Source of the DNA: Bryobacterales bacterium
GTDB taxonomy: Bacteria > Cyanobacteriota > Vampirovibrionia > Obscuribacterales > Obscuribacteraceae
DNA: 10,501 bases
Reading direction: 5' to 3'
Assembly: GCA_903970295.1 (NCBI GenBank)
Contig: CAJCHQ010000716.1
Span: 1 to 10,501 of the forward strand
Shown: positions 5,376-10,501 of the stretch, in pieces
Layout of the letters: each line of letters begins with the position of its first letter
Numbering within the stretch: the first letter of the stretch is position 1
Translations under genes and position numbers: made by a program
Notes under the pieces: model-generated
Seen by the model: the letters and a program-made list of their open reading frames with translations, nothing else
What the model was told of the DNA's origin: nothing
Databases searched by the model: none

Positions 5376-7182
5376 AGGCGACAGGCGCGGGTTGGGGCGC
5401 AGCTGTAGTCTTTTTAGGCAGATTGGCTGCCTGACCTTTGCACCACCACCATGTCGCAAAACCAGCGATCATCACGATCGGACTGATCCAGATCCAGAGC
5501 ATGTCCAGATCCGGCACGGGCAGAGGATAGGCGCCCGTAGGACCGGACACATGTCCTTTTGTCATACGCTCGCAGAAATTGACGTAGTCATAAACCCAGC
5601 GGTTGGAGATGACGAAATCCATTGCCCCGAGATAATGAGGGTGAGTCGGCTCCATTGTCGGCACCAGAGTGAAGAGGAAGTCGACCGGCGTGCTTTGATG
5701 TGCGAGGTCGGTCAGATCCTTGATGCCGGCGGCGGCCGTCGGCACTTTGCTGAACACTTCTTTGCACATGCCGGTGAAATCCATGTTGTAGATCAAACTG
5801 GAATTCATCGGGATCACAATCTTGCGAATTGCCGCTTCTGCAACTTCAGCCTGATTGGCGAATCCACCGCGGACAAAGCGATAGATAAATTGATGCCACA
5901 TCGGATCCATGAAAATCTCGGTCTGGGCCATGTAATAGAAGACAAAACCGAGGAAGGTCTGGAAAGCGCCGATGATGCCCATGACGAAAGAGGCTTTAAC
6001 TGCTTTCACTCGCTGAGCAATGTCTTTGTTCGTCCAGATCAATGCCAACTGCCAGATGATACCGATATCGATGGTGCCGTAGAAGAACAGTCTCCAGTAG
6101 GGCGGATCGACGTGGATATTGGCGATGTTGGCGATGATCAGATAGGAAAATGCCACCCACGTAGCCAAGCCCATGAATGAGGCCATCAATATGAAAGGTC
6201 GCTTCATGATGTCTTTCTCGGCACCCGTCAAAGTCGAATCTAAGAAAGGCAGATAGATCACAGACAAGGGAATGAGAATCGTGATTTCTGTGGCCACCAC
6301 GGGCTCCAGATATTTGTACATCTGGTACAAACCAAGGAAATACCAGTCGGAAAGAATCGGCAGAGGCGTGACGTCAGGATTGGAACGACGTCCCTGAGCG
6401 GCCGGCAAAATGATCGAAACAATCACGAGCATCAAGAAGATGATCGTACGTTTAATCCAGTTGATAGGCATTCTCACATAGGCGTTTTTGTAGAAATAGA
6501 GCTCCACCAGAATCAATGGAATCAAAGAAAATGCCAAATGCAAAGAAAAGAATCGGGTGATTGTTTCCTGGGTGATGGCGGCTCCGCCACCGAGCAGGGC
6601 TTCGGCTGTGTTCCAACCCAAATGGAAAGAGCGAATCAATGGTTGATAGAAATCGCCCATCAAAGGAAATTGATCCATGTAAGTCGGGAATGTTGCAAAC
6701 ACCTTTGTCGCCCAAAAAGCGCGCTGATTCCAAATCAAAAGATAGCCAGTCAGCCCCGAATACATCGAGAGCAAAAGTGTCACGAGAGCAATGGCTATGT
6801 TGAATTCCTTACCGGGCTTATAGTCAGCCATGATGAACATACGATACATGCGCAAAGTGGCCGCAATGATCATGGCGTCCGCTCCGTACTTGTGCATGCC
6901 GCGGATGATGCCACCAAATGGAATTACAGTTTGAATGCGGAAGATCGAGTTGAAAGCTTCGGCTTTGGTCGGTACATACCAGACAATCAACACGCAACCA
7001 GTGACAATGACGATAAACCAGACAAGATAGAAGATTGGTCCCAGCGCATAGAAGGGATTGGTCTTCATCTCGATCAGATTGTGCTCGTCGAAGATGTCTA
7101 TGTTATTGATGCGTGTTTTCAGGTAGTCACTAATGGCGGTGACTCGATCGAGCAGACCATTCTGCGCAGTTGTACTAGGCAA
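5374..7182 (-). CDS. Atypical cytochrome b of a Rieske complex, 602 aa, lacking the b_H histidine pair and with a long C-terminal extension
   Basis: This is a Rieske-partner cytochrome b, encoded directly after the Rieske gene (8-base overlap). Helix B begins 'RGMHKYGADAM' with H97, but the position 14 residues later, normally His, is R111. Helix D has 'RFFSLHLAF' with H215, but positions +14 and +15 are Y229 and F230. Only the b_L (b_p) bis-His pair therefore remains. 'TGYLLIWNQRAFWATKV' (145-161) matches the conserved helix C region. The PEWY motif is S-D-W-Y (278-281), keeping an acidic residue. After the usual subunit-IV-like helices there are further spans, a loop domain of roughly 120 residues (about 430-555) without C-x-x-C-H, and a final span near 'LWIWISPIVMIAGFATWWW'. 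The start is TTG at 7182, 9 bases after GGAGG; no ATG occurs before codon 39. Confidence 0.88.
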   Translation of the reverse strand: MPSTTAQNGLLDRVTAISDYLKTRINNIDIFDEHNLIEMKTNPFYALGPIFYLVWFIVIVTGCVLIVWYVPTKAEAFNSIFRIQTVIPFGGIIRGMHKYGADAMIIAATLRMYRMFIMADYKPGKEFNIAIALVTLLLSMYSGLTGYLLIWNQRAFWATKVFATFPTYMDQFPLMGDFYQPLIRSFHLGWNTAEALLGGGAAITQETITRFFSLHLAFSLIPLILVELYFYKNAYVRMPINWIKRTIIFLMLVIVSIILPAAQGRRSNPDVTPLPILSDWYFLGLYQMYKYLEPVVATEITILIPLSVIYLPFLDSTLTGAEKDIMKRPFILMASFMGLATWVAFSYLIIANIANIHVDPPYWRLFFYGTIDIGIIWQLALIWTNKDIAQRVKAVKASFVMGIIGAFQTFLGFVFYYMAQTEIFMDPMWHQFIYRFVRGGFANQAEVAEAAIRKIVIPMNSSLIYNMDFTGMCKEVFSKVPTAAAGIKDLTDLAHQSTPVDFLFTLVPTMEPTHPHYLGAMDFVISNRWVYDYVNFCERMTKGHVSGPTGAYPLPVPDLDMLWIWISPIVMIAGFATWWWCKGQAANLPKKTTAAPQPAPVA

Positions 7183-7744
7183 TTCCCCCGGCCTCCAATG
7201 ACATTACCGTGTAAGTATCTCCTTCTTTTTTCAAGGTGAAGCTGCGTGGTGGTCTCGGTGCAGGGCCGCTGACGACCTTGCCGCCATGAGCGATGTCATA
7301 AACACTCAAATGGCATGGGCAAGCAAAAACCGGACCTTCAGGCTTGAAGTTATAGTTTTTAGAACACTCGATCGGATCTTTGACGAAGTTGAAAATGCAG
7401 CCAAGATGCGGACAAATACGGCTGTAAGCAACGACATCGCCGGTCGGCAATTTGACGATGAAGCCAGGAATTTGGCGGACCTCTTTGCCTTCGGGGTTAT
7501 ATTCGACGTATGCCTGCTTGAACATGAAAGGCAGACACGTCCACTCGGACGGGAAGTCACTATCCTTGAATTTCGGCACCGGGTCTTCCGGAAACGGTTG
7601 ATCCGAGCGACCGAGTACATCAAGCGGCTTCAGCGTGGGGCGCAAATAGCGGAGGAGCGGCGAAGCCAAAAGTCCGAAGGTGGCAGCCAACGGAATGGCA
7701 GCAACCGTCTTTAATATCGTTCTTCTTGTGGTTCCTTCGACCAT
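7175..7744 (-). CDS. Rieske [2Fe-2S] protein of a cytochrome bc/b6f-type complex, 189 aa
   Basis: It takes electrons from quinol at the p-side site of cytochrome b and passes them to a c-type heme. Box 1 is C-P-H-L-G-C (111-116) and box 2 is C-P-C-H-L-S-V-Y-D (142-150): C111, H113, C142 and H145 would bind the cluster, and C116-C144 would form the usual disulfide. The N-terminus has a twin Arg (R7, R8) before a single hydrophobic span (about 13-33), as in Tat-inserted Rieske anchors. The Ser and Tyr of box 2, which raise the redox potential, are present. About 45 residues between the anchor and the fold are Pro-rich. The ATG has GAGGT 7 bases upstream. The stop overlaps the start of the 602-aa cytochrome b, so the two are coupled and surely partners. 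Confidence 0.95.
   Translation of the reverse strand: MVEGTTRRTILKTVAAIPLAATFGLLASPLLRYLRPTLKPLDVLGRSDQPFPEDPVPKFKDSDFPSEWTCLPFMFKQAYVEYNPEGKEVRQIPGFIVKLPTGDVVAYSRICPHLGCIFNFVKDPIECSKNYNFKPEGPVFACPCHLSVYDIAHGGKVVSGPAPRPPRSFTLKKEGDTYTVMSLEAGGIA
7192..7196 (-). promoter_or_regulatory. Ribosome binding site for the TTG start at 7182
   Basis: GGAGG on the - strand, 9 bases before TTG and inside the 3' end of the Rieske gene. It supports the non-ATG start of the cytochrome b. Confidence 0.6.
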
Positions 7745-7765
7745 TGTCTTGACCTCTATGCTTGC

Positions 7766-8590
7766 CTAGTTGGGATTCTTCGCATCAGACTTGGGAGGAG
7801 GGTTGACAGCCAACGTATCGGTCGTTTCATGGAAGTTTCGAACATACTGTACCAGCTTCCAGATGTACTCTTCGCTGAATTTTACGTTTTTGGCTTTATC
7901 TTCCTTGCCCAGGAAATTCGGCATCCCTTCCCAGGATATGCCGTTAGCGATGTGATCCCATAGTACTGCATCGGTCCGATCATAAAAACGCTTGTAAGTC
8001 TGGAAATTAGCGGGTTGAGGCTCGAGATTGTGGGCCAGGGGTCCATCGCCATAACCCTTCTTACCGTGACAAACAGCACAATTGGAGCCAAAAACAGAGT
8101 CGAGCTCCGCCACATCTTTCTCGCCATAGCTTGCCAGGGGCGGAATCGCCAGCGACCGAACATAAAAGACGAGAGCCCAGGCATCGCGCCGAGACATCGC
8201 TTCACGAACGATGGGGTGCTTGATTGGCTGACCTTTTTCATCCTTGCCGCCAAACCAGAGGAAGGAGAATTGGTCGACTGGCTTTTGCAAACGCATATAC
8301 GCCTTGTCAGAAAGCTTGATCCCAGCCGCACCGACTGCTGTCGAGCCGTCTACACCGTGACAAGAGGCGCAATTATTAGCCTTGTTCAGCCAGACGACTT
8401 TGCCATCGGGCACAGAAGGTCGATCGCTTGGATAGACGACTTCACTGCCGCCAATGGTAGTTTTTATCGCTCCCAAACCATCGTCTTTGCCTTGCAGTTT
8501 GACTTCACCACCGCAGGCAGTCAAAAGTGACAGCGTCGGCAGCAAAACCAAGAAATTGAGAGCCAGTCGGAAGCGGCGATTCAGTTGCAT
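7766..8590 (-). CDS. Diheme cytochrome c lipoprotein, 274 aa
   Basis: The N-terminus is a lipoprotein signal with lipobox L-L-T-A-C (C26), so the mature protein is anchored by lipid on the outer face of a membrane. Two class-I-like c domains follow, with heme sites C-A-S-C-H (74-78) and C-A-V-C-H (171-175). The second is followed by the 'GKKGYGDGPLA...PANF' pattern shared with many periplasmic c domains, and 'GMPNFLG' supplies a likely axial Met. The C-terminus is Pro/Lys-rich. It lies just upstream of the Rieske gene and after the oxidase genes, so it is the natural cytochrome c1/f substitute or shuttle between Rieske and the cbb3 oxidase. No separate cytochrome c1 or f is seen. The ATG follows the previous stop by 9 bases, with only a weak Shine-Dalgarno. 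Confidence 0.9.
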   Translation of the reverse strand: MQLNRRFRLALNFLVLLPTLSLLTACGGEVKLQGKDDGLGAIKTTIGGSEVVYPSDRPSVPDGKVVWLNKANNCASCHGVDGSTAVGAAGIKLSDKAYMRLQKPVDQFSFLWFGGKDEKGQPIKHPIVREAMSRRDAWALVFYVRSLAIPPLASYGEKDVAELDSVFGSNCAVCHGKKGYGDGPLAHNLEPQPANFQTYKRFYDRTDAVLWDHIANGISWEGMPNFLGKEDKAKNVKFSEEYIWKLVQYVRNFHETTDTLAVNPPPKSDAKNPN

Positions 8591-8599
8591 TTTTATCCG

Positions 8600-8803
8600 T
8601 TAGTATCCAAAGAAGGGAACCCAAGAAAAACACGCCCAGGTGACGATAAAGAAGAAACAAAGGACGAGAAATAAAGGCGGTGGACCTTCGCCAATGCGAT
8701 ACTCGGAAACTTCCTCGTAATGTGGTTCTTCGACAGCCGGCGCGCCTCCCGCCTTAAGCGGTGTGGCCGGCTTTGCTTCAGACTTCACTGCATCATCAGC
8801 CAT
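8600..8803 (-). CDS. Small single-span membrane protein, possible split CcoP anchor, 67 aa
   Basis: Residues 1-42 are polar, Ala/Pro/Lys- then Glu-rich ('EEPHYEEVSEYRIGEGPPP'), followed by one membrane span (about 43-62) and a short aromatic end 'WVPFFGY'. There is no heme motif. GAGG lies 6 bases before the ATG, and the gene falls between ccoS and the diheme cytochrome c. A polar N-terminus with an acidic stretch and prolines just before the span resembles the layout of the CcoP N-terminal anchor. Since the CcoP-type heme domain here is fused to CcoO, this could be the leftover anchor or a CcoQ-like subunit. That identity is inference from layout and position, not clear homology. Confidence 0.65.
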   Translation of the reverse strand: MADDAVKSEAKPATPLKAGGAPAVEEPHYEEVSEYRIGEGPPPLFLVLCFFFIVTWACFSWVPFFGY

Positions 8804-8814
8804 TTGCTACCTCT

Positions 8815-9060
8815 TTATGTGTTGGCGCTTGTTTTCAAGCGCGCTCTTTCGACTGCCGCCCGAGCTTGTGCTGACAAGGCACCGTCGAGATCATCGTCCA
8901 TCATGTCGAATTTCGTTCCTTCCATATCTTCGAATTCACCATTCTTGAAGGCCCAGAGAATGGCGACGATTGCCACGACAAAGAAGATGAGACAAATTCC
9001 GAAGGCGACGTATAAACCGCCATCCAGACTGGCTTGATTGAGAATGCAATTAGGGCACAT
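8815..9060 (-). CDS. ccoS: cbb3-type oxidase maturation protein CcoS (FixS), 81 aa
   Basis: CcoS/FixS is a small membrane protein needed to put cofactors into cbb3 oxidase. It is recognised by one span (about 16-37) running into 'LWAFKNGEFEDMEG' (35-48), the family hallmark (aliphatic-W-A-x-x-x-G-x-F-x-D-x-E-G). The N-terminus before the span carries M-C-P-N-C, a C-x-x-C I do not expect in typical CcoS and which could hold metal such as copper. The tail after residue 49 is longer than in short family members. ATG at 9060 begins 2 bases after the stop of the ccoO-like gene. Elsewhere ccoS usually sits with ccoGHI; here it lies inside the structural operon. Confidence 0.88.
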   Translation of the reverse strand: MCPNCILNQASLDGGLYVAFGICLIFFVVAIVAILWAFKNGEFEDMEGTKFDMMDDDLDGALSAQARAAVERARLKTSANT

Positions 9061-9062
9061 AT

Positions 9063-9998
9063 TTATTGACCTGTGTGGGGTTCGTATTCTTGTTCACTTA
9101 GTTTCGGCAGTTTCAATTTGTCAGGCTTGTCGATTTGATCGAGACTGTCGACAACCTGTTCTTTGTCTTTTTGCAGTGTTTTGACGTAAGCCACCAAATA
9201 CCAGCGTTGTTCTTCTGTCAAAACTTCGCCGAAGCGTGGCATTCTCGTACCCGCTACCCCCTCGGTCAGGCGGTAGAACCAGAACTCATCAGGATATTGT
9301 TTGTAGAAGGGGCGGGTGAGATTGGCCGGTTTCTTTTCCAAACTAATTGAGTTTGGCCCGTTGCCCCGTCCTTCCAGACCATGGCAAGCAGCACAGTTCT
9401 GGGTATAGATACCGCGTCCGGCGTTAGCTGCAGCAGATGAATTGGTATCGACATTTTTGCGGGCCAGAAGTTTCTTCCCGGCCTCGGTGTGGTTCGTGTA
9501 TTCATCAGGCGCTTCAACGTATGCCACCGATGTTCGCTTGTCGCCTAAAGACTGCAGATAAGCAACCAGGTCATTCATATCTTGATCGTTGAGATAGCTG
9601 AAGCTAGGCATAATCGAACCCGGCTTGACGGTGCGCGGATTGACCAGGTGAGCCTTTTGCCATTCCGAAGGGAAACGTCCGCCTTCGTTGGTCAAATCAG
9701 GCCCGGTGCGGGCGGTGCCCAGTTGGTGTGGAGTCTCGTAGACATAGTCTCCGGCTTTGACCAAAGGTCCGTAGCCTCTGTCTTGCAGACGATTGAATTG
9801 AGTGTGGCAGTAGAAGCAGCCTTCGCGCACATAGACTTGACGACCGCGGGCCGCGTTGGCCAGGTCGGTTACCGCATATTCGTTACCGCGTCCCGATGGT
9901 TTTGGTTGAAACAAGACCATGGGCATGAGGACTGTGGAGAAGATGATGATGAAGAAGGTGCAAACGATACCAATGGCACCGAGTCGGTAGCCGTACAT
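9063..9998 (-). CDS. CcoO-like subunit fused to a second (CcoP-like) cytochrome c domain, 311 aa
   Basis: This is the cytochrome c subunit of the cbb3-type oxidase. It has an N-terminal anchor (about 8-30), then a CcoO-type domain: 'GRQVYVREGCFYCHTQ' with heme site 61-65, 'GTARTGPDL' and 'GSIMPSF' with M130 as likely axial ligand. A second domain follows with heme site C-A-A-C-H (202-206), 'RGNGPNS', and 'TRMPRF' with M253. Canonical CcoO has one heme and CcoP two in a separate protein; here one polypeptide carries two, so the oxidase seems to use a condensed CcoO/CcoP. The C-terminal 30 residues are Lys/Asp/Pro-rich. The ATG shares a base with the ccoN stop (TAATG), and AAGGAGG lies 10 bases upstream, so ccoN and this gene are translationally coupled. 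Confidence 0.9.
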   Translation of the reverse strand: MYGYRLGAIGIVCTFFIIIFSTVLMPMVLFQPKPSGRGNEYAVTDLANAARGRQVYVREGCFYCHTQFNRLQDRGYGPLVKAGDYVYETPHQLGTARTGPDLTNEGGRFPSEWQKAHLVNPRTVKPGSIMPSFSYLNDQDMNDLVAYLQSLGDKRTSVAYVEAPDEYTNHTEAGKKLLARKNVDTNSSAAANAGRGIYTQNCAACHGLEGRGNGPNSISLEKKPANLTRPFYKQYPDEFWFYRLTEGVAGTRMPRFGEVLTEEQRWYLVAYVKTLQKDKEQVVDSLDQIDKPDKLKLPKLSEQEYEPHTGQ

Positions 9999-10501
9999 TA
10001 GACCTTGACCTCCTTGCGGGTGTACAACGTCTGGTAGACGTTATATGCGAAAAGACATTGACCGGTGACAATCATGATGCCGCTGATTGCCCGGAGGAAC
10101 CAGTAGATGCGGATCTGAAGGCTCCATTGATCAATGGGGATGCCGAATTGCCAACCGGCGGCTTGCACCAGTCCGGCAATCGTCAAAACTGTCATCATCA
10201 AGAGGAAACCGAGAAATTTGAGCCAGTAGTGAGCACGGATCAAACCCTGACTATGCCAAGCTCTTCCGGTTAAACGAGGCATACTGTAATAGAAGGAGGA
10301 GGTGAGAATGAATGAGAACGTACCGAGCAACGCCAGGTGAGCGTGACCGACGACCCATTGCGAAAAGTGCAAATACCAGTTGACCCAGCGAGTCGCCTGG
10401 AAGGGTCCCTGAATGCAAGTGACCAGGTAGAACATGCATGAAGTCGCGGCGAAGCGCAACGGCATATCGGTCACAACCATGCCCCATTTGCCCTTCATCG
10501 T
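9998..10501 (-). CDS. ccoN: cbb3-type cytochrome c oxidase catalytic subunit I, C-terminal part (5'-truncated)
   Basis: This is the catalytic subunit of the C-family heme-copper oxidase, reducing O2 to water. Only the last 167 residues are in view and the frame is open at the right edge, so the Met at 10498 is internal. The key feature is 'WVVGHAHLALLG': the H-x-H pair (10349-10341 region) is the one in which the first His holds the active-site heme b3 and the second the low-spin heme b in CcoN. Several membrane spans follow, with 'YYSMPRLTGR' typical of the family and no E-rich NorB motif, so nitric oxide reductase is unlikely. The copper-ligand helices lie outside the window. It ends with a ribosome binding site for the next gene inside its last codons. 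Confidence 0.88.
   Translation of the reverse strand, partial: TMKGKWGMVVTDMPLRFAATSCMFYLVTCIQGPFQATRWVNWYLHFSQWVVGHAHLALLGTFSFILTSSFYYSMPRLTGRAWHSQGLIRAHYWLKFLGFLLMMTVLTIAGLVQAAGWQFGIPIDQWSLQIRIYWFLRAISGIMIVTGQCLFAYNVYQTLYTRKEVKV
10009..10015 (-). promoter_or_regulatory. Ribosome binding site for the ccoO-like gene
   Basis: AAGGAGG on the - strand, 10 bases before the ATG at 9998 and within the last ccoN codons. It is one of the strongest sites in the operon. Confidence 0.7.

Noticed and set aside
5392..6180. Open frame of 262 codons on the + strand
   Set aside because: It lies wholly inside the cytochrome b gene on the other strand, has no family signature, and is His/Asp/Arg-rich in the way antisense shadows of membrane genes are.
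6538..7239. Open frame of 233 codons on the + strand
   Set aside because: Antisense shadow of the cytochrome b and Rieske genes, whose motifs are unambiguous.
9998..10501. Nitric oxide reductase (NorB) instead of CcoN
   Set aside because: The H-x-H context, the 'YYSMPRLTGR' segment and the following CcoO and CcoS genes fit cbb3 oxidase.
1..10501. CRISPR arrays, tRNA or rRNA genes, insertion sequences, phage genes
   Set aside because: None seen: no spaced repeats, cloverleaf, transposase motif or terminal inverted repeats could be supported.

Overview
The window holds the end of one gene, a short region of secreted and small proteins on the + strand, and one long respiratory operon on the - strand that runs off the right edge. 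The lineage is inferred. The first gene matches the IctB branch of the O-antigen ligase/polymerase superfamily, which is typical of Cyanobacteriota. It sits beside a cbb3-type oxidase and a Rieske/cytochrome b complex, with no photosynthesis genes in view. Together with mid-range GC, this suggests a non-photosynthetic cyanobacterial relative of the Melainabacteria/Vampirovibrionia type (for example Obscuribacterales-like). Confidence in this is moderate.

Left part (1-2576, + strand): the C-terminal end of an IctB-like membrane protein; a secreted 308-residue protein of unknown function; a gene-free stretch (1555-1890) with a probable structured RNA, a strong intrinsic terminator and a promoter; then two small protein genes that share an aromatic-W-x-x-L-L-x-A-S motif. 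The second small gene is followed in frame, after a single TAG, by 28 more codons that look like coding sequence. The first may carry a frameshift.

Right part (2644-10501, - strand): eleven tightly packed genes. In transcription order they are ccoN (partial), a two-heme CcoO/CcoP-like fusion, ccoS, a small single-span membrane protein, a diheme c lipoprotein, a Rieske protein, a 602-residue cytochrome b with a long C-terminal extension, two small two-span membrane proteins, a second cytochrome b with a 2x[4Fe-4S] ferredoxin domain fused to its C-terminus, and an MvhD/FrhD-like iron-sulfur protein. Starts and stops overlap or lie a few bases apart, except for a 107-base gap before the last gene that contains a hairpin and a short tandem repeat.

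How the genes may work together (inference): quinol is oxidised at a Rieske/cytochrome b complex, electrons pass through c-type hemes to the cbb3 oxidase, and encoding all of it in one operon suggests a dedicated supercomplex. The unusual part is the pair of cytochromes b. The one next to Rieske keeps only one of the two bis-histidine heme pairs. The other keeps all four histidines and carries a ferredoxin domain predicted to face the cytoplasm, followed by MvhD. This suggests a branch that exchanges electrons between the quinone pool and a soluble iron-sulfur partner, a possible bifurcating or reverse-flow quinol complex. This is the best candidate for an undescribed system in the window.
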